Shown here: positions 8,658 through 16,757 of the stretch, piece by piece
Layout: every line of letters begins with the position of its first letter
Position numbering within the stretch: the stretch's first letter is position 1
Origin: Mesostigma viride
Taxonomy: Eukaryota > Streptophyta > Mesostigmatophyceae > Mesostigmatales > Mesostigmataceae
Length of the DNA: 64,000 nt
Assembly (NCBI GenBank): GCA_009746045.1
Contig: RPFO01000670.1
Location: 1 to 64,000, forward strand
Direction: 5' to 3'
Program-made: the position numbers and the translations under genes
The notes under the pieces: model-generated
Database searches by the model: none
What the model was told of the DNA's origin: nothing
What the model saw: only the letters and a program-made list of their open reading frames with translations

Positions 8658-9152
8658 ATGGATATTCCGTCCATCAAACGATACGCAGGCGCCGAGAAGG
8701 AGTACGTGTTGGACACCCAAGCACTCCTCCGATATTGTTCGGGTTCTCGACTGGGGCAGAAAACTCTAGAACGTGTCGTCAGGATCCTTCAAGAAGCAGG
8801 CCACCACGACACGATTCCGTCCACCTGTCACGACATGAGCCCCGAAATCCGATTGGCCATCCTCGCCTTGGTGGGCGATCGCAGGCGTCCACGTGGGCGC
8901 TCACCCTCCAAAACGGAAAAACGACACGAACCGAAACGGCCTCGAGGGCGCCCAAGGATCCACCCCGTAGGGTATAAAAAGCCTCGAGCCAAAAAATTGT
9001 CTCATGTTCAGTCATCAGATGACGGTGACCGTAGAGGAGCGTCGCGAGCAATGGCGACGGGCCCAGGCGAAGAGGCGAGCAATCGCCCGCGACCAGACGA
9101 ACTGCATCTCGGCGAAAAGCAAGGTCAAGAAGGGCGTCTGGAATCCCAGTGA
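8658..9152 (+). CDS. AT-hook-like basic viral protein (up to 164 aa)
   Basis: Residues 1-75 are a mixed helical region. Residues 75-115 are strongly basic with an AT-hook-like core (KRPRGRPRIHP) and KKPRAKK, pointing to minor-groove DNA binding. The last 50 residues overlap another frame and look less protein-like (Gly/Glu/Arg-rich), so the true end may be earlier, for instance at a frame break in the AAAAAA run near 8993. It lies between the packaging ATPase and the recombinase. Confidence 0.5.
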   Translation: MDIPSIKRYAGAEKEYVLDTQALLRYCSGSRLGQKTLERVVRILQEAGHHDTIPSTCHDMSPEIRLAILALVGDRRRPRGRSPSKTEKRHEPKRPRGRPRIHPVGYKKPRAKKLSHVQSSDDGDRRGASRAMATGPGEEASNRPRPDELHLGEKQGQEGRLESQ

Positions 9153-9438
9153 TCGATGGATCGCAAATAACCCCGAGTGCGCGGAAAAAATCGGCTTGCA
9201 GGCGACCTCTCCACCCTCGCCGGAGCCACCGCACCATGAGGAATCCCGCGCGAGCTGGAGGAGGGCGGTACTGGACCTTCGACGAGGCCGTCGCCGCAGC
9301 GGAAGCGCGACCAGAGCAGCACGAGCGTGGCAGGCCATCGAAGGAGCGCGGGGCGACTCGCAAGACCGCTTTGGGATACATTGGCAGGATGCGGGTCCTG
9401 CTCGACAAACTGGGGTGCTCGCAGTACGAGTCCGTTGA
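9019..9438 (+). CDS. possible overlapping basic protein upstream of the recombinase
   Basis: In another frame, ATGs at 9004 and 9019 open a protein whose first 65 residues look genuine (EERREQWRRAQAKRRAIARD, then GVWNPSDRWIANNPE). Beyond about 9240 it is Arg-rich and overlaps the recombinase, so it is probably a shadow there. A TATAAAAA box-like sequence at 8973-8980 lies 24-40 bp upstream. It may be a separate small gene, or the displaced end of the AT-hook gene or start of the recombinase. Confidence 0.3.
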   Translation: MTVTVEERREQWRRAQAKRRAIARDQTNCISAKSKVKKGVWNPSDRWIANNPECAEKIGLQATSPPSPEPPHHEESRASWRRAVLDLRRGRRRSGSATRAARAWQAIEGARGDSQDRFGIHWQDAGPARQTGVLAVRVR

Positions 9439-10265
9439 TTGCCTTGCCGACACAGCTCGTGTTCTTCGCGTGGTGCACGAGACATCAGAACCCAAGCGCA
9501 AGACCCAGCACTCGAAGGACGACGCCTGGAGGGAGAATGAGAAGCAGCTCCTCGGGGTCATCAACGGCGTGAACCGAATGATGCCGCCCGAGAAGAGGCT
9601 CCCGAGTCACGTTACGGACGCGTACACTGCTCGTGTCAGAGAGCTGAAGGTTGGTGACCTGGACAGACGGTTCGACCGTGCCGAGAACAAGCCGCTGAGG
9701 TACACGTACGAACAGCTCCAGAAGATCGCCAAAGCAGAGTACGAAGCCGATCCCACGTCCGACGCCGCGCTCATGGGCTTGATTATCTCTCGGGTGAAGA
9801 TTACCACCGACGCGTTACAATCACGACCAGATGCGCATCGTCGACTCGGTCGCTGAGCTAGGACCGCACGAGAACGGCTACATCCCGAGCGAGAGGAGAT
9901 TCTACATCCAGAATTTCAAAACGCAGCACAGCATGCCAGTTTATGACGTCGTCATCCCGAAGAAGTACGGAAAGCTCATCAAAGCGTTGGATGCCCGTGC
10001 TAAGGCTGGACAGAAATTCCTTTTCGAATCAGAGCCTGGCATTCCGATCAAACACGAGCTCTACAGCGCCCGTTACAACCGGATTTACGGAGGCATCGAT
10101 GCCACGAGACAAGCATACATCACTCGTTTCCTGAAGGGCGCTTCATTTAAGAAACGTAAATGGGCTGGCGACATGATGGGCCATGACGTACTGACAGGAG
10201 CCGTTTACGAGAGGCAGGGTGGCGAGACTGGCGGACGTCGGCTGAGGCCGAGGAAAAGTAGATAG
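9236..10265 (+). CDS. tyrosine recombinase (integrase), one apparent frameshift
   Basis: Integrase of the tyrosine recombinase family, presumably for insertion of the provirus. I chose the ATG at 9236 (MRNPARAGGG). The N-terminal part (to about residue 185) is an arm/core-binding region. The catalytic part is in the next frame: LPPTRYNHDQMRI (first catalytic Arg region, near 9800-9840), then ATRQAYITRF, MMGHD and AVYER near 10,100-10,215, giving the Arg, His and Tyr signatures. The two frames join at about 9790-9800, where the second frame carries a TGA at 9795; a one-base change in the GGGTGAAG region would fuse them. Whether this is decay, sequencing error or recoding cannot be decided here. 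Confidence 0.78.
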
Positions 10266-10592
10266 TTTCCCGTGGGAAATTTTCATGAATGTCGAAAAGG
10301 GTATTCTAAACTGCATGCATTATACAGGGAATATAAAAGTTCCATGGGAACATTTTTCTCGAGGGTCGAGGTTCGAGGGGTTATTCTTTAATCGAAACTT
10401 TTTTTTTTCTGAACATACGGTATACAACCTTCCAGAATGGTCTCGAACCTCAACCTGCATGACGACACGGTCGCCCGACACGACGTAACCGACAAGCCGA
10501 CACGATTCGATTCCTCGTGGGAGATCTCCCACGGGAATAAAGGCGGACTCTCCCACGACAATCCACACTCTTGCGCTCACACAACCTCTAAG
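10266..10592. other. non-coding leader upstream of the primase-helicase
   Basis: About 330 bp, A/T-rich near 10,380-10,410, with several small inverted repeats built on CCCGTGGG/CCATGGG and GGGAGATCTCCC (10,519-10,530). It contains the second copy of the TCTGAACAT motif. An in-frame ATG at 10,437 would extend the helicase by 52 residues, but that stretch reads like leader DNA. Confidence 0.4.
10407..10426 (+). promoter_or_regulatory. candidate early promoter motif, copy 2
   Basis: A T-run followed by TCTGAACATACGGTATAC, closely matching the sequence in front of the AT-hook gene at 8,638-8,657. It lies about 165 bp before the chosen helicase start. Confidence 0.35.
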
Positions 10593-13500
10593 ATGTCGAC
10601 TGCCGCGGAATTTGTTCCTCTGTGGTTCGCGTCGAAAGATACGCCTTTCTTTGCTCGGACGCCAGGGGTGATGTACTCGTACGAAGAGGAAAAACCCCAA
10701 GACGCTTCGGAGGCGTATGGTCGCTCTCGTGGGATGAAGTACATCATGGCGCTGAACACGTACAAAAAAACGAACATGTATGCCGCTTTCGGGTGCAGGG
10801 AGGACTTGATCAAGACCCACGCGGAGTTATCAACAAGCGATCCGCATTTGCTAGAAATTCTATCCCCCGACGTGAGCGTCGTCCCATATTTCGATTTTGA
10901 CTGGGAAACGGAAGAACCCATCGACTACCAGCTGGAGAAGTACGCAAAAGCGGCCATATCCATGTTCTTCAACGACGTGTACGAGATAAATGTCGAGGAA
11001 GAGCGAGATATGCGGGTCCTTATTGGCCATCGCGTCAGGAGCGGCATCTTCAAGCAGTCTGTTCACGTAACGGTGCCGACGATCTACATCCCGACCATGG
11101 AGGATCGTGTTAAGATGGGAGAGCTTTTTCAGTCGTTCCTTATGCAGTGCGCGATGGATTTGACTTCAGGATATCAGTCCGAGGTGTGCCAGAGACTCGT
11201 CAAGTCCCAGCACTCGAAAGAGGATTGGGAGGACATGCACGCGAACGGGAATCCGATTGTGGAGAAAACAACTGGCGTTTGGGCGCCTAAACACGACATC
11301 AAGTTTTGCTATGATAGAACAATCTATTCGAGGTACCGGGCCTTTCGCATGATAGGGATGAAGAAGCGCGGAGACAGCGGTGAGGACGCATACCTCCGTC
11401 CAGTCCCAGGGGGTAGTTCCGACGTCGGCGAATATTTGGTGACTGTCTTCAACGAAGAGGGACTGACCCGGCTCCCCCATGTCGATGATGCGGAACTATC
11501 CGAAACGAGCCATACAGTGTTTCGAGGGTATGGGAAGACTATCCCACCACCTCGGGGCCTGGACATCTCGCCATCCATCGAAGCAATGAAAAGGTTTTCG
11601 CCTGGATGCAAGTATATGCGCACAACCTGTAAAGAATCCGAGCGAGGTGTCGCAACGTTCGTCAAGTACTCCGTCGACTCTGTGGATCCGTTATGCAGGA
11701 TCTGCCTCAAGATACACGACAACAACGGGCCTTATAACCTGCTACTCCCTAATGGCGCTGTACAGTACAGATGCCACCAGGACTCACAGCACCGATTCAT
11801 CGAGATCTCCCCGCCCGTGATGAAGCTCGCGGACTCGGACAAAGTTCCGTTCACTAACGAGTACTCGTCCGAAAAAATCAGGCCTTTCAGCTGGGATGCG
11901 CTTTTTGGAGGCCCGCACAAGAGCACCATCCTTGTTCAGTCGAATTGTGGGACAGGTAAATCTGAGAGGATTCGTGAACTCGTCAACGAGGCGGTGAGGA
12001 AGGATCCAGATATTCGCGTGTGCTGTATCGTGGCTAACATCAGCTTGTCCAAGGAGGAGGATCGCAATTACAGATCTCTGGGCGAGGGTGGGAGGACAGT
12101 CGTATGGGAGGACAACGCGTTCCATCTCCTGTACAGTGACCCAAATTTTCGTCACTATCTCAGCGGCTCAAAGGGGATGATTTCTGACGACAGGGTGTTG
12201 ATAGTCCTGAACAGCATCTTGCGCCTCACGGACCAACCGTTCGACCTCCTCATCCTGGACGAAATTTACAACACCCTCACCGCCCTTTCACAGCGCTACG
12301 TGGAGAACCGTCGCGAGGTGTTGAGAAAATTCGTCAGGCTCATCGAAACGTCCAAGGTCGTGATCGCGCTAGACGCTACTGTTACTCGAAAGGTCTACGA
12401 TTTCATAGCGGCCTATCGCGCGGCGGACACTATGGAGGTGGATTGCAACACCTTCAGGCGCCCTACCAACAGGACTCTGCGATGGGTGGACGTGACCTCA
12501 GAGAAGAACTGGCGAAAGGTCTGCGTGGACCGCTTTGTCGCTGAGTGTGAGAGGAGGATAGAGGCCGGAGAGAGGATTTTCTGCCCAATGTCTGGCAAAA
12601 AAGAGGCCGCCATGGCGTATGAGGCACTCAAACCCTTCATCGACAAGCGCAAGAACGGGCGTCTCTACACTAGTCTGACGAGCAAGGAGGATCTGGAGGT
12701 TGGCGCGAATGCTGCGTGGGCTGACTTGGACTTTTTGATCTTCAGCCCAACGATCACGGTTGGAGTCAGCTACACGGAGCACACGTTCGACAGCATGGTG
12801 GGACTCTTCATCAACGGGGACTACTACGCGAGCTACACGACAACCCTCCAGCAAATTTTCAGGGTGCGCCACTTAGTCAAGGGAGAGATGGTCATCTTCT
12901 ATCGAGACACGACTTCGCTTCTTGACAGGCCTCCAACGGACTACGGCACGATCGTCGAGAACATGATCGCGGGGGACACTGCGCTCATCCAGCTGCTGTT
13001 CGACAACGCCGACGTAGTCTGCGACTGGAGCGCGGACAAGTCGCGTATCTATGACAGAAATTGCCCCAAGTTCCGTCTCTTCTGCCGGAACCAGCAAGAT
13101 CTCGCGGTGTCGAGGTCCCACTACAAGGGAAATCTCATCAAGATACTGACGGAGGACTACGGCGTGGAGGTGTCGGCAGTGGAGGAGTTGGGGGACATCG
13201 ACGCCCCTCCGCTTCCGGTACTAGAAGATCCAGACAAGGACAGGGAGGTGGTGCTTATGAGCGAGGAGGAGTACAAGGATCTAGAGGGGAGAATCGGCGG
13301 CACGGTTCCACTTTCACCGTACGAAATGCGTCTGAAGGCGGTGTACGAACTGGTTCACCGGTTGTACATGATTCCGTATGATCTCATCGACGACGAGCTC
13401 CCTCAAATTCTGGACAAGGAGATGGGGAGGAAGGCGTACGCTGGCATTCGGCAATATTCGAAGTTGACGGGACTAGGAACCAAGGAGCATTTCAGAGACA

Positions 13501-13655
13501 ATCTGTTGATTCTGCAGAAGTCAGAGTCCTTGTTTGATTTGAAGGCGTATTCTCGTTTTGGACTAGCACAGTCTCTGGCCATTACGCTCAAGCTACTAGA
13601 AGGGACGCCTATCATCGACTTCATCACGACGGCTGATCCGTCAATCTCACAATGA
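10593..13655 (+). CDS. primase-helicase (UL52-like primase fused to UL9-like helicase)
   Basis: A replication protein of about 1,020 aa. The N-terminal third is an archaeo-eukaryotic primase: VVPYFDFDWE (metal-binding DxD, near 10,878), QSVHVTVP (near 11,056) and DRTIYSRYRAFRMIG (near 11,311). A Cys/His cluster follows (CKYMRTTC, then CRICLKIH and YRCHQDSQH, 11,608-11,800), like the zinc region of herpes UL52-type primases. The C-terminal half is a superfamily 2 helicase resembling herpesvirus origin-binding proteins: SNCGTGKS Walker A (near 11,940), LDEIY (near 12,256), ALDATVT, FSPTITVGVSY and QQIFRVRHL (near 12,850). The intact frame suggests recent function. Start choice: MSTAAEFVPLW. Its stop overlaps the next start (ATGA). 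Confidence 0.86.
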   Translation: MSTAAEFVPLWFASKDTPFFARTPGVMYSYEEEKPQDASEAYGRSRGMKYIMALNTYKKTNMYAAFGCREDLIKTHAELSTSDPHLLEILSPDVSVVPYFDFDWETEEPIDYQLEKYAKAAISMFFNDVYEINVEEERDMRVLIGHRVRSGIFKQSVHVTVPTIYIPTMEDRVKMGELFQSFLMQCAMDLTSGYQSEVCQRLVKSQHSKEDWEDMHANGNPIVEKTTGVWAPKHDIKFCYDRTIYSRYRAFRMIGMKKRGDSGEDAYLRPVPGGSSDVGEYLVTVFNEEGLTRLPHVDDAELSETSHTVFRGYGKTIPPPRGLDISPSIEAMKRFSPGCKYMRTTCKESERGVATFVKYSVDSVDPLCRICLKIHDNNGPYNLLLPNGAVQYRCHQDSQHRFIEISPPVMKLADSDKVPFTNEYSSEKIRPFSWDALFGGPHKSTILVQSNCGTGKSERIRELVNEAVRKDPDIRVCCIVANISLSKEEDRNYRSLGEGGRTVVWEDNAFHLLYSDPNFRHYLSGSKGMISDDRVLIVLNSILRLTDQPFDLLILDEIYNTLTALSQRYVENRREVLRKFVRLIETSKVVIALDATVTRKVYDFIAAYRAADTMEVDCNTFRRPTNRTLRWVDVTSEKNWRKVCVDRFVAECERRIEAGERIFCPMSGKKEAAMAYEALKPFIDKRKNGRLYTSLTSKEDLEVGANAAWADLDFLIFSPTITVGVSYTEHTFDSMVGLFINGDYYASYTTTLQQIFRVRHLVKGEMVIFYRDTTSLLDRPPTDYGTIVENMIAGDTALIQLLFDNADVVCDWSADKSRIYDRNCPKFRLFCRNQQDLAVSRSHYKGNLIKILTEDYGVEVSAVEELGDIDAPPLPVLEDPDKDREVVLMSEEEYKDLEGRIGGTVPLSPYEMRLKAVYELVHRLYMIPYDLIDDELPQILDKEMGRKAYAGIRQYSKLTGLGTKEHFRDNLLILQKSESLFDLKAYSRFGLAQSLAITLKLLEGTPIIDFITTADPSISQ

Positions 13656-14035
13656 AGTTGACGCGCGACGAGACGATTGCACTAGGGAACAAAATCGACA
13701 GCGAAATTGCCGACAAGGCCTGGTTCATGCGCTCAACATTTGGATACCAACGGCGAGCAGGCGAGGCTTGTAGTCTTTCTTTTGCACAATGTAGCGGGCT
13801 CATAAACAGATTGTTAAGCCCGACTCTGGGAATTTCTGCCAAGGGGGCGAAGGGCAATAGCCGTGGCGGTGGTTACTTGGAAATTTCGAAGGCGGACATG
13901 CACGCGTTTCTTGATAGGTATAAACCCTCGTGGTGGGGTGATGAGAAGGATTATTCGATCACGTCGTTGTCTGGCCTGTCGATGGATGAAATCGCTCCTT
14001 TCCTGCAGGGGCGGATAAGTAATAAATATTTTTAA
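13652..14035 (+). CDS. small hypothetical viral protein (127 aa)
   Basis: Starts in an ATGA overlap with the primase-helicase stop, so it is probably co-transcribed and translationally linked. It begins MKLTRDETIALGNKIDSEIA (helical, charged) and contains FAQCSGLINRLLSP and a tryptophan pair (YKPSWWGDEKD). I recognise no family. It is the last viral gene before the hairpin array. AATAAATATTTT at its end could serve as a 3'-end signal. Confidence 0.55.
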   Translation: MKLTRDETIALGNKIDSEIADKAWFMRSTFGYQRRAGEACSLSFAQCSGLINRLLSPTLGISAKGAKGNSRGGGYLEISKADMHAFLDRYKPSWWGDEKDYSITSLSGLSMDEIAPFLQGRISNKYF

Positions 14036-14168
14036 TGGAACGCGTTTCTGCCATGCATGTAGTTATCGTTGCCAGCGACAACTGCTTCCCATGCAAATCG
14101 GAGGCCCATCCGGTTCGAGTCACACCCCGCCGCGCGGCCCTCGCCGGCTCCCTCACCCTGCGAGGCCA

Positions 14169-14651
14169 TGGCGAAAAATTGGGCGGTCTTTTCTTAAGAG
14201 TAAGTACGTGCAATTTTTCGCCACATCCAACAACCCACGCCACCTCAGCGCCGGCCAGTGGGGAAGGTGGCGAAAAATTGGGCGTTCTTTATATAAGAGT
14301 AAGTACGTGCAATTTTTCGCCATCACTCTCACACCTTGACAAACACCTCCTATACCCGCGCCAAGGGGTGGCAGGGTGGCGAAAAATTGGGCGTTCTTTT
14401 CTTAAGAGTAAGTACGTGCAATTTTTCGCCATCCTTGTCACACCTTGACAAACACCTCCTATGACCCGCGCCAAGGGGTGGCAGGGTGGCGAAAAATTGG
14501 GCGTTCTTTTCTTAAGAGTAAGTACGTGCAATTTTTCGCCATCCTTGTCACACCTTGACAAACACCTCCTATGACCCGCGCCAAGGGGTGGCAGGGTGGC
14601 GAAAAATTGGGCGTTATTTTCTTAAGAGTAAGTACGTGCAATTTTTCGCCA
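14169..14651. repeat. five hairpin units at the right end of the provirus
   Basis: Five 55-bp units begin at 14,169, 14,268, 14,377, 14,487 and 14,597. Each starts with TGGCGAAAAATTG and ends with its exact complement CAATTTTTCGCCA. Between these arms is a conserved core with CTTAAG and AGTAAGTACGTG. The last three units are spaced exactly 110 bp with near-identical spacers (CACCTTGACAAACACCTCC). They follow directly on the replication block and could be origin iterons, a terminal region of the viral genome, or tandem miniature transposons. Confidence 0.8.
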
Positions 14652-14766
14652 TCCTTGTCACACCCCCAACACACCATCACAACTGCCGGGGTGGTGACAG
14701 ATGCCAGCCTAAATGTCACAACCTGGTGAGCAGTGGTGGCAGGGGGGCACTTCTGTTTTTGCAAGT

Positions 14767-14797
14767 GGTTTAGGGTTTTAGGGTTTAGGGCTTAGGG
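14767..14797 (+). repeat. interstitial telomere-like repeats
   Basis: The units TTTAGGG, TTTTAGGG, TTTAGGG and CTTAGGG lie in a row. TTTAGGG and TTTTAGGG are the telomere repeats of plants and many green algae. They lie about 115 bp beyond the viral hairpin array and may mark a former chromosome end, a repaired break or the insertion junction. Confidence 0.75.
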
Positions 14798-14958
14798 TGA
14801 GACCCATCCTAGGCCGCGGTCACTATAGGGTCACTATAGGGGTGGCAGATGCCAGCATAAGGGTGATGCACTTCTCCTAGTCGCGATGACGGAATGATGA
14901 CGGAATGATGATGGAAGCTACTTAATTAATTAATTAATTAGGAACATAACTCCGTTGG
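14798..14958. repeat. (TTAA)n tail and hairpin of a retroelement remnant
   Basis: A TTAATTAATTAATTAATTA stretch (14,931-14,950) is followed by a small ACTCC-GTT-GGGAG(T) hairpin. The same pairing of a TTAA run and hairpin occurs near 22,470-22,508. The stretch before it holds two short GGTCACTATAGGG direct repeats (about 14,818-14,842). No gene seen. Confidence 0.5.
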
Positions 14959-14963
14959 GAGTA

Positions 14964-15191
14964 TCAAGGAGACAACCAGCGCAGGCCAGAAATCGGGAGA
15001 ATCCGGACCATGGTAGCTCGAGCCTGCCGTTATCTTGTCCGCGTGTTCGAGTCGTTCAGGATGATGAAGATGAATGGTGATGGAAATGTGTATCCTTGTG
15101 CATTGAAATTATGGCTGGCTTACGTGTAGAGCGACTAGATGACCTAGACGGTGGGGCCGGAAACAGCATGCTTGATCAGGGCGTGTGTTTC
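14964..15191 (+). mobile_element. 228-bp dispersed repeat with candidate 5-bp target duplication
   Basis: Begins TCAAGGAGACAACCAGCG. Related copies lie at about 28,062-28,294 (inverted) and 47,535-47,800 (direct). This copy is flanked by GAGTA at 14,959-14,963 and 15,192-15,196. At 22,501-22,520 the flanking sequences are joined with a single GAGTA, which looks like an unoccupied site. No coding capacity seen. Element class unknown. Confidence 0.55.
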
Positions 15192-15196
15192 GAGTA

Positions 15197-15370
15197 TGTG
15201 TAGCACATAGCCCAGAGAAGGGGCATATGGCCTATCATACATTCTAAGCTACTGACTTCCTGCAAGGGTGGGAATGTAAACGACCCTTGCTAGCTCTAGG
15301 TGCACCAGGGCACCGGCACCACCATGCTGTCTCAGGTTCAACCCGCCTAAGGGGGGGATCCTGGCACGCA
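15197..15370 (+). repeat. dispersed repeat shared with 22,510-22,680
   Basis: Starts TGTAGCACATAGCCC and shares GAGAAGGGGCATATGGC, CTAGGTGCACCA and a following CACC-rich stretch with the region at 22,510-22,680. It is non-coding and probably part of a retroelement 3' end. Confidence 0.55.
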
Positions 15371-15873
15371 CTCAACCGTATACCCTGACAATATTCCTAC
15401 GTACTGTAAAAAAAACTCCCAAAAGTTAGACGTACACATAACAAAAATTCCAAAAACTCTTTGTACGACAATTAAGCGTACACCTATCAGGGCCATTACG
15501 GTGGGTTAGCGCCTAGCAAATTTGGGCACGAGTTCCCTCCGAGCCATTTATTGGAAGGATGACAGAGAGTAAAGGGAGAGACCACTCTACTAGATTCTAC
15601 TTGATTCTACAAGACTCTACTATCTATATACTATTCTCTAGCACAGTTTACTCATCTTCTGCCGTATACAAACCTTGGCTGCCGATGCAGTAACCTGGCA
15701 AGTAAGTTGTGAATGTGACTGCGGCTGCAGCCAAACTGAACGGCTGCAAGTGCATGGTTCCGAGCCCGCATAATTATCATCTGTGTCGGATCCTACGGTA
15801 TACTGACAATGGCCCACTAAACGATACTCTGTCTCCTTGATACTCTGTCTGGCTATGACCGGCGTGGGATCCA
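15371..15873. other. non-coding stretch before the microsatellite
   Basis: A/T-rich, with AAAAACTCCCAAAAGTTAGACGTACAC-type sequence near 15,410-15,480. I see no exon, RNA gene or clear repeat family here. Confidence 0.4.
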
Positions 15874-16221
15874 ACTGACTGACTGACTGACTGACTGACT
15901 GACTGACTGACTGACTGACTGACTGACTGACTGACTGACTGACTGACTGACTGACTGACTGACTGACTGACTGACTGACTGACTGACTGACTGACTGACT
16001 AGCTGACTGACTGACTGACTGACTGACTGACTGACTGACTGACTGACCGACTGACTGACTGACTGACTGACTGACTGACTGACTGACTGACTGACTGACT
16101 GACTGACTGACTGACTGACTGACTGACTGACTGACTGACTGACTGACTGACTGACTGACTGACTGACTGACTGACTGACTGACTGACTGACTGACTGACT
16201 GACTGACTGACTGACTGACTG
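15874..16221. repeat. (GACT)n microsatellite
   Basis: About 87 copies of the tetranucleotide ACTG, interrupted by single changes near 15,999 (GCTG) and 16,047 (ACCG). Because a 4-base repeat reads through all frames, it produces long artificial Ser-Gln-Ser-Val frames on the minus strand; these are not genes. Confidence 0.95.
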
Positions 16222-16319
16222 GCTCAACGACAAGCGAGAGCCAGTCAGCTGCAGGGCGCTGCATGATCTGGTCGTTCCCCCCCATCCCTATCGGCTGATG
16301 ACCGACATTACCCCCGTGA

Positions 16320-16361
16320 GAGCTCCCAGTTTTCTATGATACCATAGAAAACTGGGAGCTC
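16320..16361. repeat. perfect 19-bp inverted repeat
   Basis: The arm GAGCTCCCAGTTTTCTATG, a 4-base spacer ATAC, then its exact complement. It lies about 400 bp beyond the 3' end of TAF13. It could be a transcript hairpin or a small fold-back element. Nearby (16,536-16,590) are ACAACGCGTTGTAAAA sequences related to the palindromic family seen at 21.8 and 27.3 kb. Confidence 0.7.
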
Positions 16362-16757
16362 CTTTTCGCCGGCCACTTGGACGACAGCTGTAAACTTCGC
16401 CCTGGGGCTCCCTCCTTTCCTAAATCTGGGTGACAGATCCTCTTTTGGTAGGAGCAAAGTGCACGCTCCCTTCCAAAATCAGGGCAACAGTGTCGGCCTC
16501 GGAACAACCGATTTGGCTGGTGGGGCACCCCTCCTACAACGCGTTGTAAAAAAAACATGGGTTGTAAAAAAACGCGTTGTTAAACAAAAAAATTGGCTGA
16601 AAAGAGTGAGCTCGGCGGCCATGCGCTCATGGATCAATCAACTCTTCACTTTTCGGAGAAACTAAATTGTCTAATGGTCTGCCAAGCTATGCCATTGAAA
16701 GAGGTCCCTGCCTTTTCCCACCCCTGATGGACACTTGTCCATATTGCATGCTGAGCA

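Noticed and set aside
14169-14651. Transcription terminators
   Set aside because: The five units are long, regularly spaced inverted repeats with a conserved core, which does not fit simple terminators.
15638-16285. Long minus-strand frames of Ser-Gln-Ser-Val repeats
   Set aside because: They are a translation of the (GACT)n microsatellite, which has no stops in several frames; nothing outside the repeat looks coding.
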